DNA from: JBCCQL01 sp039414355
GTDB lineage: Bacteria; Planctomycetota; Planctomycetia; Pirellulales; Lacipirellulaceae
Reading direction: 5' to 3'
DNA length: 64,000 nt
NCBI GenBank assembly: GCA_039414355.1
Contig: JBCDJN010000009.1
Location: forward strand, 12,512 to 76,511
The notes under the pieces: model-generated
The model's input: the letters and a program-made list of their open reading frames with translations, nothing else
The model's database searches: none
Told to the model about the DNA's origin: nothing
In this document: piece after piece, positions 1-9,357 of the stretch
Position numbering within the stretch: the first letter of the stretch is position 1
Layout: each line of letters starts with the position of its first letter
Translations under genes and position numbers: made by a program

Positions 1-2
1 AC

Positions 3-3000
3 GCCACCGCCGCCGGCCGCCGGGTTCGGCTTCCGTGGACCGACGACTCGCTCGACTTCACCTACCTCCGGTCTTGGAACGCCGGCACGCAGATCTGGCG
101 GCAGTCTCTCGTCTGGGCGGCCGGTTCGGCGTCGGGCGGTTTGATCGCTCATTACAAGCTCGACGAGACCAGCGGCACGACCGCCGTCGACAGCTCTGGC
201 AACGGCTACGACGGTGAATACATGGGCGCCGTGACGCTCGGCGTCACCCCCGCCCAACGCGTGCGTGCGGCAAACTTCGACGTCTCCGGGGATCACATCT
301 ATGAGGACGCCAACAGCGACTTCGAGAACTTGTCGCAGGGCGACTTTTCGATCGCCTTCTGGGTGAACCCCGCGGCCACGTCCGGCGGCACGTGGCGGAA
401 CCTGCTGCACATCGGCGGCGCCGACGCCAACGATCGCGGCCCGCTCATCATGCTCAACCCCACTCTCGAGCGGATGTATTGTTGGATGAGCACCACGGCC
501 ATACCGACCGGCACGGGCGGGTACTCCAACGCCCACGTTCGCAACGGCGAGTGGAGCCACGTCGCTTTTGTTAAGGCGGGGCAGTACGGGCAGTGGTACA
601 TAAACGGCGAGTTCTCCAACGCGGTCACGATCAACGGTGAGCCGCTGGCAACCGCCGGTCAACTGCGGATCGGCAGCTCAGGCTGGTGGGATGCGCCCAA
701 CGCGGACCTAGACGACGTGCGGATCTACAACCGCGCCATCTCCGGAGACGATGTAGCGAAGCTGCACGCGGACCTGGTCCTGCACTACACGCTCGACGAG
801 ACGTCCGGCTCCACCGCGACGGACAGCAGCGTGTTCAAGAACGACGGGGCTATCGTTGGCGGGCCGACCCTCGGCGCCGCGGGGGCGGTTGACAGCGGCT
901 ACGAGTTCGACGGCAACGGCGGTCAGTACGTTGAGAGCGGGCCCGACGAAGCGCACGAGTTGACGGACATGACCCTTGCCGCTTGGGTCTACATACCCGA
1001 CTCGATCCCGAGTGGTTGGCGCACCATCGTTGAGCACGGGAGGTACACCAACAACTGGTACGGCTTGTGGCAGAGTGCGACGGGGAACACGTTCCATTTT
1101 CGCTGGGGGAACTCGGGGACACCCTATTCCGCCGACTCTGTGACGACCGTTTCGGCCGATCGCTGGTACCACGTCGCGGGCAGCTACGATTTCACTTCTG
1201 GCGTCGCCAAGCTCTACGTCAATGGGCAGCTTGACAGTCAACACAGCAGTACGACATCTCCGATACCAACCAGCTCCGTAGTACGCGTGGGCGCGGTGTC
1301 GAGTAATGCTGAGCACTTCAAGGGCCGTATCGACGATGTCCGAATCTACCGTCGCGTTCTCACCGACACCGAGATCTTCGAACTCGGCGGCAACGGCTTG
1401 CAGCTCCACCTAGCGTTCGACGAGTCGTCTGGAACCGTAGCCGCTGACAGCTCGCCCTACGGCAACGACGCCAGCACCTCAGCAGGCGCTCCCGGGCCGG
1501 TTGCCGCGGTCGTCTACAACGGGCGAGCCTTCGACGGCGTCGACGACGTCATGGCGACCGACTCAGACTTCGAGCCTCCGGCCACCGGCGCCGTCGCCTT
1601 CTGGATGCGACGCACGACCACACCCACCGGCATGGAGCGGCTCTTCGGCCTCGGCGGTGATTGGGAGGTGAGGCAGGAATCCGGCGGCATACTGGTCTTC
1701 GACCTCGGGATCTCGCCCTACATCGGTTACGACGACTTCAGAACGAACGACCCCGTCGCCATCAACGGGCGGTGGCTCCACGTCGTGGCTAACTTCAACG
1801 CCGATGACGACACCTACGAGATCTACCTCGACGGCGAGCTCCACCGCTCCGATACCCACTACCGGGACATGATCGCCCAGTCGGCCGGGGTGCTGTCCAT
1901 TGGCGACCGGACCGGCGCCGGTGAACCTTATGCCGGAGAGCTCGACGATCTGCGGGTCTACAACCGCGAGCTCACCGCCAAAGAAGTCGCCCATATCTAC
2001 GGGCTGATCGGCCACTGGCGGCTGGATGAATCAACCGGAACGACAACCGCCGTTGACGAGACGGCCTACGGCCATGACGGTACCTACGACCGTACGCCGG
2101 AGCTGGACCAGGAGGGCCCCTACCCCAGCGGGGTTGTCGCCACGGCCGCGCGGTTCAACTACGGCGACTACGTAATCATCGACAACGCCGAGCACCTTGA
2201 GGTCGGCAAGGACGACGCCGACTTCACCGTCGCCTACTGGCTCAAGCTCAACAACGACCACTCCGGTAGCTGGCGGGAGATCGTCAAGAAGCACCACAAT
2301 GGCCGCGAGCGGACCTTTGGCATGTGGCTGCGGCCGAGCGACAACCGCCTTTATCCCCGCATCTCCACCACTTACTCGTGGGACGAGGGAACCAACTCGT
2401 CTACTTATCTCGATGTCGGCCGTTGGTACCACGTTGCCTATGTCAAGCAGGGTGACAAGCTCTACCTGTATGTCGACGGCAAGCTCGACGCCACTGACGA
2501 CTTACTGGGCGAAGTCTACAGCAACGACGGTGACATCCACCTCGGCGTCCGCGGCACGACCTGGCAGCACGATGTCTCCCTCGACGATTTCCGCATCTAC
2601 TCCCGCGCGCTCAATCAATGGGAAGTCGCCACGCTGCACGGCCTGGTCGGCCAGTGGCTGCTGGATGAGACCAGCGGAACCGTCGCGACCGACTCAAGCG
2701 GCATGAAGCGTGACGGCACTTACCTGGGCGACATGAACCTGGGCGCCCAGGCCGGCCCGACCGACGGCGTGAGCGTCGCCCACTTCGACGGCTACGACGA
2801 TTCCGTGCTGCTCCCCGAGTTCTACGACGACTTCACCAGCGGCTGCACCCTGTCGTTTTGGGCTCGCCCCACGGAGACCGACGCGCGGGCCGCCTTTGTC
2901 GAGCTGTCCGAAGGGAACTCGAACCACCTCCGCGTCGGCCGCAAAGACGCCGGCAGCACGCTCCAGATTGAGCTGGGCAACACGCAGACCGTTGGCAAGA

Positions 3001-3293
3001 TCTACAACAACGCCTGGCGGCACTACGTTGTCTCTGCCGACGACACGGGCAAGATGACCCTGTACATCGACGGCGCTTTGATCAGCACCAGCAGCGGCGC
3101 CTTGCCGGCGGACGTGCATCGGACCACCAACGCCATCGGCAGCAGCGACAAATCCTCCAGCTCGCTCTTCACGGGGCAGATGTACGACGTCCGCGTGTAC
3201 AACCGCCCGGTAAGCATCGACGAGGCAACAGCCCTCTACTACGGCGAGACGGTCAGCGGCCTGCGGATCATCCGTTGGGTAGAGGTACGGTGA
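3..3293 (+). CDS. Multi-LamG domain surface/secreted protein (5' end outside the window)
   Basis: The frame is open to the left edge, so the true start lies upstream; the TTG at 141 is only the first start-like codon. The visible 1096 residues hold five concanavalin A/LamG-type modules. Each opens with a motif like 'LDETSGT..DSSG..DG' and closes with 'DDVRIYNRxLS..EV..L'. Opening motifs lie near 147, 777, 1401, 2007 and 2649. Inside each module the 'FSIAFWV', 'WSHVAFVK' and 'LYVDGKLD' strands of the jelly roll are recognisable. The protein ends in 'LRIIRWVEVR', a tail seen in planctomycete exported LamG proteins. LamG modules usually bind glycans or surfaces; the ligand cannot be inferred. 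No catalytic residues are visible. It points toward the T6SS locus but nothing links it to that system. I am sure of the domain family and unsure of the role. Confidence 0.85.
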   Translation, partial: ATAAGRRVRLPWTDDSLDFTYLRSWNAGTQIWRQSLVWAAGSASGGLIAHYKLDETSGTTAVDSSGNGYDGEYMGAVTLGVTPAQRVRAANFDVSGDHIYEDANSDFENLSQGDFSIAFWVNPAATSGGTWRNLLHIGGADANDRGPLIMLNPTLERMYCWMSTTAIPTGTGGYSNAHVRNGEWSHVAFVKAGQYGQWYINGEFSNAVTINGEPLATAGQLRIGSSGWWDAPNADLDDVRIYNRAISGDDVAKLHADLVLHYTLDETSGSTATDSSVFKNDGAIVGGPTLGAAGAVDSGYEFDGNGGQYVESGPDEAHELTDMTLAAWVYIPDSIPSGWRTIVEHGRYTNNWYGLWQSATGNTFHFRWGNSGTPYSADSVTTVSADRWYHVAGSYDFTSGVAKLYVNGQLDSQHSSTTSPIPTSSVVRVGAVSSNAEHFKGRIDDVRIYRRVLTDTEIFELGGNGLQLHLAFDESSGTVAADSSPYGNDASTSAGAPGPVAAVVYNGRAFDGVDDVMATDSDFEPPATGAVAFWMRRTTTPTGMERLFGLGGDWEVRQESGGILVFDLGISPYIGYDDFRTNDPVAINGRWLHVVANFNADDDTYEIYLDGELHRSDTHYRDMIAQSAGVLSIGDRTGAGEPYAGELDDLRVYNRELTAKEVAHIYGLIGHWRLDESTGTTTAVDETAYGHDGTYDRTPELDQEGPYPSGVVATAARFNYGDYVIIDNAEHLEVGKDDADFTVAYWLKLNNDHSGSWREIVKKHHNGRERTFGMWLRPSDNRLYPRISTTYSWDEGTNSSTYLDVGRWYHVAYVKQGDKLYLYVDGKLDATDDLLGEVYSNDGDIHLGVRGTTWQHDVSLDDFRIYSRALNQWEVATLHGLVGQWLLDETSGTVATDSSGMKRDGTYLGDMNLGAQAGPTDGVSVAHFDGYDDSVLLPEFYDDFTSGCTLSFWARPTETDARAAFVELSEGNSNHLRVGRKDAGSTLQIELGNTQTVGKIYNNAWRHYVVSADDTGKMTLYIDGALISTSSGALPADVHRTTNAIGSSDKSSSSLFTGQMYDVRVYNRPVSIDEATALYYGETVSGLRIIRWVEVR

Positions 3294-3403
3294 GCGTGCC
3301 GGTTTGCGGGCGCTATAGCCCGTGGCTATATTGCTGCCGCCCGCCGGGGGCCGCCCGGGCCCGGGTTGCAAGCCTTGGCCGCACCTTCTGACCCGCCTGC
3401 CCG

Positions 3404-4312
3404 ATGACCGACAAGCTGAAGCAGATCGCCGAGTCCCAGCGGTTTCAGTTCTCGGTGCTGGGCGTCATCATCCTCGCCGCGGTGATCGTGGGCCTGGAGA
3501 CCAGCCCGGGGATCGTCTCCCGCTACGGCGACCAGCTCCACCTGCTCAACGAGATCATCCTCTGGGTCTTCGTCGCCGAGGCGGCCATCAAGATGGCCGA
3601 GCACGGAACGCGGTTCTGGCGGTACTGTCTGGACCCGTGGAACGTCTTCGACTTCCTGGTCATCGCCGTCTGCTTCCTCCCCATCAACGCCCAGTACGCC
3701 GCCGTTCTGCGGCTGGCCCGGGTCTTCCGCGCCCTGCGGCTGGTGACCGCGGTGCCCAAGCTGCAGATCCTGGTCAACGCGCTGATCAACAGCATCCCTT
3801 CCATGTCGTACGTGGGCATGCTGCTTTTTCTGCTGTTTTACGTTTACGGCGTGATGGGCGTGTTCCTGTTTCGCGACAACGACCCGGTGCACTTCCAGGA
3901 CCTGCCCACCAGCATGCTCAGCCTGTTCCGTGTGGTGACGCAGGAAGACTGGACGGACGTGATGTACATCCAGATGTTCGGGTCCGACGTCTACGCCTAC
4001 GACAACACCACCGGCATCACCCCCAAGCCCCATGGCAACTGGTGGCTCGGGATGGGGTTCTTCGTGTCGTTCGTCTTCCTCGGGACGATGATCATGCTCA
4101 ACCTGTTCATCGGCGTGATCCTCAACAGCATGGAAGAAGTGCAGAAGCGGCACGAGGAAGAGCTTGCGCTGCAGGCGGCCGCCGAGGGCAAAGCCGAAGA
4201 CCCCCCGCCCCAGCAAACGTCCGCCGCAACCGGCGAGGCCTTCACCCGCATCGCCGATCGGCTCGACGAGCTCTCGTCCCGGCTGGACGCGATTCAGCAG
4301 CGGCTGGGCTGA
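3404..4312 (+). CDS. Single-domain voltage-gated cation channel (BacNav/NaChBac-like)
   Basis: The 302-residue protein has the six-helix layout of bacterial homotetrameric voltage-gated channels. S1 is near residues 15-35, S2 near 47-65 and S3 ('NVFDFLVIAVCFLP') near 80-98. S4 has regularly spaced arginines ('RLARVFRALRLV') near 104-116. The pore helix and filter follow, then S6 ('MIMLNLFIGVILNSM') near 230-245. The filter reads T179-Q-E-D-W-T-D185, against TLESWAS in NaChBac; the additional Asp residues resemble calcium-channel filters. The C-terminus is a coiled coil ('RIADRLDELSSRLDAIQQRLG'), the usual tetramerisation helix, reached through a Pro/Gln-rich linker. ATG 3404 begins the compact amphipathic N-terminus. 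It probably acts in the inner membrane as a Na+ or Ca2+ channel; ion choice is inference. Confidence 0.9.
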   Translation: MTDKLKQIAESQRFQFSVLGVIILAAVIVGLETSPGIVSRYGDQLHLLNEIILWVFVAEAAIKMAEHGTRFWRYCLDPWNVFDFLVIAVCFLPINAQYAAVLRLARVFRALRLVTAVPKLQILVNALINSIPSMSYVGMLLFLLFYVYGVMGVFLFRDNDPVHFQDLPTSMLSLFRVVTQEDWTDVMYIQMFGSDVYAYDNTTGITPKPHGNWWLGMGFFVSFVFLGTMIMLNLFIGVILNSMEEVQKRHEEELALQAAAEGKAEDPPPQQTSAATGEAFTRIADRLDELSSRLDAIQQRLG

Positions 4313-4515
4313 AGGCGCAAAGCGCGCGTCGGCTACGCAAGATTCTCGGGAAAATTCCCAATGAGCACGCCCCGATTCTCTCCCGCGGGCGAATGAGTAG
4401 GGTCGGGCGGAATACGCGTGCTTGAAGCACCGGCCAGCAGCGAATCCACCTTGCGGCGACGACTCGCCGTGGCCTTAGCCGCGTACCGATTCCAACTACC
4501 AAACGTAGGGCGAGC

Positions 4516-5439
4516 ATGGCGAAGACACCGACCAAGCAGCGGCATACCGTCAAGAAGGGCGATACGCTCGAGAGCATCGCCAAGAAGTACGGCCACAAGC
4601 AGTGGAAGGCCATCTGGAACGACCCGGAGAACAAGAAGGTTGTCAGGAAGCGGGGCGAGCCACAGAAGATCGAGCCCGGCGATGTTCTGGTAATCCCCTT
4701 GACCGACAAGCAGAAGAAGGAAGTTCAGAAGAAGCTAGACGCGTTGCACGAGGATAGGGACACCCAGATCAAGCTCCTTGAGGTGATCGACGGCGAAGGC
4801 GCTCGGATCGACGCAAAGATCAAGCGGTACGATCAACTGATCAAGTCGCACCAAGACGCAACCGGCAAGATCGTTGCCCAGCTCAACGGCGACCTGAAGG
4901 GGATGAAGAAGTGGGGCTCTGGTGTCGACGTGGCGGCGAACCTGATCAACCTCGGCCGCGGCCTCGCGAAGCTTGGCAAGACGGCTTACGACGCGTCAAA
5001 GGCCTCGGGCGAAGCTCTCAAGAAGATCAACGAAGAGGGCCTCAAACAAGTTATCGATATGAAGAAGGGCCAGGCGAAGGACCTTGGCGTGATGGCCGCC
5101 AAGTCGATGAAGGACAACGAGAGCCAAACCGCCGCCGCCATTGGGATCCTCGCCGACAGCTACAGCAAGATGACCTCGCCCTCGTTCTGGGCGAACACTT
5201 GGGTCCAGATGACCCAGAACGGCAAGAGCTGGTCGGAAGCGGTCACCATGGAGGTGGGCGACGACATCAAGCAGCGGATCGCCGAGGTAAAGGCCCAGAG
5301 CAACAAACTGCTCAAGACGCTCCAAGACCGCAAAGCGGACGAGCAGTCACGCAAGAAGCAGCTGCCGAAAGACGCGGCGGCCGCCCAGCAGCGGATCAAG
5401 CTCATCGAGCAAGAAGTTGCCGAACTCCCGGATATTTAG
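4516..5439 (+). CDS. LysM-domain protein beside the T6SS operon
   Basis: A 307-residue protein with one LysM module at about residues 8-62. It has the typical start 'HTVKKGDTLESIAKKYG', a middle 'WKAIWNDPENK' and an end 'IEPGDVLVIPL'. The remainder is Lys/Glu/Gln-rich and predicted helical or coiled coil (about 65-110 and 255-307), with a small Gly/Ala-rich segment near 135-165. I see no signal peptide, so the LysM probably acts as a cytoplasmic or T6SS-delivered binding module rather than a wall anchor. LysM proteins are common accessories of contractile injection systems, where they attach to baseplate or spike. The gene converges on clpV, with 28 bp between the two ends. Family assignment is firm. 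A role as a T6SS accessory or cargo is inferred from position. Confidence 0.75.
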   Translation: MAKTPTKQRHTVKKGDTLESIAKKYGHKQWKAIWNDPENKKVVRKRGEPQKIEPGDVLVIPLTDKQKKEVQKKLDALHEDRDTQIKLLEVIDGEGARIDAKIKRYDQLIKSHQDATGKIVAQLNGDLKGMKKWGSGVDVAANLINLGRGLAKLGKTAYDASKASGEALKKINEEGLKQVIDMKKGQAKDLGVMAAKSMKDNESQTAAAIGILADSYSKMTSPSFWANTWVQMTQNGKSWSEAVTMEVGDDIKQRIAEVKAQSNKLLKTLQDRKADEQSRKKQLPKDAAAAQQRIKLIEQEVAELPDI

Positions 5440-5467
5440 CCCAGCGGCTACGACTGCTGGAGTGCGG

Positions 5468-8209
5468 TCACGCAAACTCGTAAGCAAACTCCCCGTCCGC
5501 CACGCTCACCGCCGCTTTGGCCATTGGCTCGCCGCTGACCATTCGGGTGAGGATCTCGGTCGAGAGCGAGGGGAGCATCGTGCCGGTGAGGATGCCGTCG
5601 ATCATCCGCCCGCCGCTCTCGAGTTCGGTGCAGCGGCTGGCGATGAGCTTTACCACGTCGTCGTCGTAGGCGAACTCGATGCCGTGGTTCGCCTCGACAC
5701 GCCGCTTGATTCGGTTGAGCTGCAGGCGGGTGATGTCGCCGATCATCTGGTCGCTGAGCGGGAAGTACGGCACGAGCGATAACCGGCCCAGCAGCGCCGC
5801 CGGGAAGACCTTGAGCGCCGGCTCACGTAAGGCCTTCGCGAGGCCGTCGACGCTGGGCATCAGGTCGGGGTCCTTGCACATGTTCATGATCAGGTCGCTG
5901 CCCACGTTGGAGGTGAGCAGGATGATCGTGTTCTTGAAGTCGATCATCCGCCCCTCGCCGTCTTCCATCACGCCCTTGTCGAAGACCTGGAAGAAGATCT
6001 CGTGCACGTCGGAGTGCGCCTTCTCCACCTCGTCCAGCAGGACCACGGAGTACGGCTTGCGGCGGACGGCTTCGGTCAGCACGCCGCCCTCGCCGTAGCC
6101 CACGTAGCCGGGCGGCGAGCCCTTGAGCGTGGAGACGGTGTGCGCCTCCTGGAACTCGCTCATGTTGATGGTGATCACGTTCTGCTCGCCGCCGTACAGG
6201 GCCTCGGCCAGCGTGAGGGCGGTCTCGGTTTTGCCCACGCCGCTGGGGCCGCACAGCAGGAATACGCCGATCGGCTTGTTCGGGTGATCCAGGTTTGCCC
6301 GGGCGGTCTGCACGCGTTTGGCGATCAGCTCCAGCGCGTGGTCTTGGCCCAGGACGCGCTCGCCGAGCCGGTCGGCGAGGTTGAGGATCGTCTGCACCTC
6401 ATCGGCGACCATCGAGCCGACGGGGATGCCGGTCCAGTCGCCCACGACCGAGGCGACCGCCTGCTGATCGACGCACGGCGCGATGAGCGGCGACTCGCCC
6501 TGCAATTCCGTTAGCTTGGCTTGCAAGGTTTGAAGCTCGTCGAGAAGCTCGGCGCGCTCTTCTTCGGTTAGCTCCTCGGGCTCATCGGCTGGCGACGATT
6601 CGACGGCGACCTCTTCGGCCGCCTCGTCGGCGGCGGCTTCCAAGTCGTCTCCGGTGCCCTCCACCGTGCCGGTCTTGCCACGCAGCTTGGCGCGGATCTC
6701 GAGCAGCCGGGTGACGAGCCCCTTCTCTTCCTCCCAGCGGGCTTCGAGTTCGGCGAGGCGTTCGCTTTCGGCTTCGAGCGCGGCGGTCGCCTTCTCCTCG
6801 CGAGCCGCGGTGTCGTAACCGACGGCGCTCTCGCGGCCGATGATCTCCCGTTCGGTCTCCAGCGACTCAATCCGCCGGCGGCTGTCGTCGACGTCGGCCG
6901 GCACGGCGTGCTGGCTAATGGCCACACGGGCGGCGGCCGTGTCGAGCAGGCTGACCGCCTTGTCCGGCAGCTGCCGGGCGGGGATGTAGCGGTGCGAGAG
7001 CTGCACCGCCGCCTCGAGCGCCTCGTCCAACAGCTGCACCTGATGGTGCTCTTCGAGCGTCGACGCCATGCTGCGCATCATCAGCAGGCAACGCTCCTCG
7101 CTGGGCTCGTCGACCTGGATGTTCTGGAACCGCCGCGTCAGCGCCGGATCCTTCTCGAAGTACTTCTTGTATTCCGCCCACGTCGTGGCGGCGACGGTAC
7201 GGAGCTGGCCGCGGGCCAGGGCCGGCTTGAGCAGGTTGGCGGCGTCGCCGGTGCCCGCGTCGCCGCCGGCGCCGACGAGCGTGTGCGCCTCGTCGATGAA
7301 CAGGATGATGGGCGTCTCGCTGGACTGCACTTCTTCGATGACCTGCTTGAGCCGGTTCTCGAACTCGCCCTTCATGCTCGCGCCGGCCTGCAGGGCGCCC
7401 ACGTCGAGCGTGCGGAGCTGCACGTCCTGCAGCGGCGGCGGAACATCGCCGGCGGCGATGCGGAGCGCGAAGCCCTCGACGACGGCCGTCTTGCCGACAC
7501 CCGCCTCGCCGGTGAGGATCGGGTTGTTCTGCCGGCGCCGCATGAGGATGTCGACGATCTGCCGGATCTCCTCGTCGCGGCCGATGATCGGGTCGATCTC
7601 GCCGTTGCGGGCGGCGGCGGTCAGGTCGACGGAGAACTTGGCGAGCGCCTCCTGCTTGCCCATGGCGGCGGGGGCGATGGCGCCGCTCGCCTCGCCCGGT
7701 TCGCCTTCGGCGCCGATGGCGTCGACCTCGTCCTCCGGCGAGCCGTCGACGATCTTGGCAAAGTTGTCCGCCAGCTCGTCGGCGGAGACTCTGTCGAACT
7801 CCTTCGACAGCCCCAGCAGCGCGTGACGCAGCCCGCGGGTCTTGGTCAGGCCCACGATCAGGTGGCCGGTGCGAACGCGCAAGTCGCCGAACATCAGCGA
7901 GCCGTACACCCAGCCGCGTTCGACCGCCTCTTCAACGTGCGACGACAGGTCAGAAACGGACGACGCGCCGCGAGGCAGCTTGTCGAGTGCTGCCGTTAGG
8001 TCCGCCGCCAGCCGCGAGGGGTCGCACTCGAAGTGGCGGATGATGCGGTGCAGGTCGGAGTCGGGCTGCTGCAGGATCTGATGGAACCAGTGCGAGAGCT
8101 CCACGTAGGGGTTGCCCCGCATCTTGCAGAAGACCGTGGCGCCCTCGATGGCCTTGTAGCCCACGCTGTTGAGCTTGCCGAACAGAGCGGCTCGTCGGAT
8201 TTCGCCCAC
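5468..8209 (-). CDS. tssH: T6SS sheath-recycling AAA+ ATPase TssH/ClpV
   Basis: The 913-residue Clp-family ATPase has two AAA+ modules. The first has Walker A GEAGVGKT at residues 234-241, Walker B 'ILFIDEAH' at 302-309 and arginine fingers in 'TRRF'. The second has Walker A GPSGVGKT near 655-662 and Walker B 'VVLLDEVEKAH'. Residues 1-160 form a Clp N-domain of the ClpV type ('ELSHWFHQILQQPDSD'). The coiled-coil M domain (about 445-600) carries an acidic, low-complexity insert near 520-560, not seen in ordinary ClpB. ClpV binds contracted TssB/TssC sheath and unfolds it for reuse. The start is GTG, with cac at 8207-8209 on the plus strand. It is the last gene of the minus-strand tss operon, 47 bp after tssG. 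Position and the ClpV-type N-domain favour TssH over ClpB. Confidence 0.95.
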   Translation of the reverse strand: MGEIRRAALFGKLNSVGYKAIEGATVFCKMRGNPYVELSHWFHQILQQPDSDLHRIIRHFECDPSRLAADLTAALDKLPRGASSVSDLSSHVEEAVERGWVYGSLMFGDLRVRTGHLIVGLTKTRGLRHALLGLSKEFDRVSADELADNFAKIVDGSPEDEVDAIGAEGEPGEASGAIAPAAMGKQEALAKFSVDLTAAARNGEIDPIIGRDEEIRQIVDILMRRRQNNPILTGEAGVGKTAVVEGFALRIAAGDVPPPLQDVQLRTLDVGALQAGASMKGEFENRLKQVIEEVQSSETPIILFIDEAHTLVGAGGDAGTGDAANLLKPALARGQLRTVAATTWAEYKKYFEKDPALTRRFQNIQVDEPSEERCLLMMRSMASTLEEHHQVQLLDEALEAAVQLSHRYIPARQLPDKAVSLLDTAAARVAISQHAVPADVDDSRRRIESLETEREIIGRESAVGYDTAAREEKATAALEAESERLAELEARWEEEKGLVTRLLEIRAKLRGKTGTVEGTGDDLEAAADEAAEEVAVESSPADEPEELTEEERAELLDELQTLQAKLTELQGESPLIAPCVDQQAVASVVGDWTGIPVGSMVADEVQTILNLADRLGERVLGQDHALELIAKRVQTARANLDHPNKPIGVFLLCGPSGVGKTETALTLAEALYGGEQNVITINMSEFQEAHTVSTLKGSPPGYVGYGEGGVLTEAVRRKPYSVVLLDEVEKAHSDVHEIFFQVFDKGVMEDGEGRMIDFKNTIILLTSNVGSDLIMNMCKDPDLMPSVDGLAKALREPALKVFPAALLGRLSLVPYFPLSDQMIGDITRLQLNRIKRRVEANHGIEFAYDDDVVKLIASRCTELESGGRMIDGILTGTMLPSLSTEILTRMVSGEPMAKAAVSVADGEFAYEFA

Positions 8210-8256
8210 GGGAGATTCCTTGGTTCACAGTTGATTGGCAAACGGAAGTGGCGTCG

Positions 8257-9357
8257 CTACATCGCCCCTTCCATCGCTTTGGCGAAGACGCCGGCCATGG
8301 GTTCCAGCACCAGGTCGTCCGGGTCGTGGTCCATCTTCTCGGCCGGCATCCAGCTGGTCCAGCCAAGCATGCCCTCTTCGCCAAGCTTGACCGGCGGCGT
8401 TTCCTCGCGCTTGAGGATGAGCTGCAGGTCCCAGTCGAGCTCGTCGCCGATGTAGGTGCGAACCACGGCGATCATCGCGTCCAGGCTCTTTCGCCCCGCG
8501 GGGCCGCCGGTCTTCTCGCCTTCGGGGTCGGCCTCTGGATCACGCGGCAGCATGCGGATGTACTCGTCGAGCGTCAGCGGCCCGATGATCACGCGGAACT
8601 TCTGCTGAACGTCCCAGATGTGCGAGCCAACGGTTGTCGATACGCCCAGCGAGGACGACGACTGGCCCGTGTAGCAGCGGCTGGAGGGGGGCAGCTCGAT
8701 CCATTGGCCCACGCACTCCTGGATCTGCACCGGGAAGCGGAAGTAGCCGTAGACCAACGCGAGCAGCCCCTCGGCGCACTTCGCCTGGTTCGAGAGCAGG
8801 CCGGAGAAGTGCCGCTTGGGCAGGTCGGCCATCGCGTCGCGGTCCTTGACCGACGACATCCCCAGGCCGAACAACGAGCCGACGTAATCGCCGAAGCGGT
8901 CGGACTTCGGCTTGTCAAAGCTGACCGTCGGCCGCACGCGTGACCACGCCCGATAGAACAGGCTGGCCATGCGGTGGTGGAACGTGTCCACGAAGCGGTG
9001 GAAGGTGCGGTCCCTGCGGTCGCGGACGCGGTTGACGGCGTACTCCGTCAGGTGCATCGGCAGGGCGCCGTTGGGGCCGAAGACGCCAAAGAACCGTTGC
9101 AGAAGACGCCGAGGCGCGTCGGGGTCTTCGCTCTTCTCAACGCCGGTTAGCGTCGAGGGCGGAAAGCCCATCGAAGGCTCCTGGGCGAAGCGCACCGCGT
9201 CGTCGGCCACGCGCTCCGAGCAGCCGATCGCCGGTTTGTCGGGCTGCTCACAGTCCAGCAGCCGAACCGCTTGGTAGAAGTTGAAGCCGTGCGGGTCCTC
9301 GTCCAGCCGCTCGAGGAGCTTCACAAGGTGTGCCGCCGGCCGATCCTGGTCGGCCAT
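8257..9357 (-). CDS. tssG: T6SS baseplate subunit TssG (ImpH/VasB)
   Basis: The 366-residue protein begins with the TssG signature: an N-terminal segment 'FNFYQAVRLLDCEQPDKPAIG' style (only key part cited), then 'VRFAQEPSMGFPPS' and 'RRLLQRFFGVFGPNGALP'. The latter matches the conserved 'FFGLLGPNGPLP' element of the family. A later 'HRFVDTFHHRMASLFYRAW' segment is also typical. TssG forms the baseplate wedge together with TssF, TssE and TssK. The ATG at 9357 lies inside the end of tssF, a 37-bp overlap, so the two are probably translationally coupled, as expected for wedge partners. Length is close to the family norm. No membrane segment is present, consistent with a cytoplasmic baseplate. 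Confidence 0.95.
   Translation of the reverse strand: MADQDRPAAHLVKLLERLDEDPHGFNFYQAVRLLDCEQPDKPAIGCSERVADDAVRFAQEPSMGFPPSTLTGVEKSEDPDAPRRLLQRFFGVFGPNGALPMHLTEYAVNRVRDRRDRTFHRFVDTFHHRMASLFYRAWSRVRPTVSFDKPKSDRFGDYVGSLFGLGMSSVKDRDAMADLPKRHFSGLLSNQAKCAEGLLALVYGYFRFPVQIQECVGQWIELPPSSRCYTGQSSSSLGVSTTVGSHIWDVQQKFRVIIGPLTLDEYIRMLPRDPEADPEGEKTGGPAGRKSLDAMIAVVRTYIGDELDWDLQLILKREETPPVKLGEEGMLGWTSWMPAEKMDHDPDDLVLEPMAGVFAKAMEGAM

Noticed and set aside
3354..3365. Perfect palindrome CCCGGGCCCGGG upstream of the channel gene
   Set aside because: Such G/C palindromes are expected by chance in DNA this GC-rich; there is no T-tract or second copy.
5468..8209. Reading the ATPase as ClpB rather than ClpV
   Set aside because: The N-domain and the operon position directly behind tssG favour ClpV.
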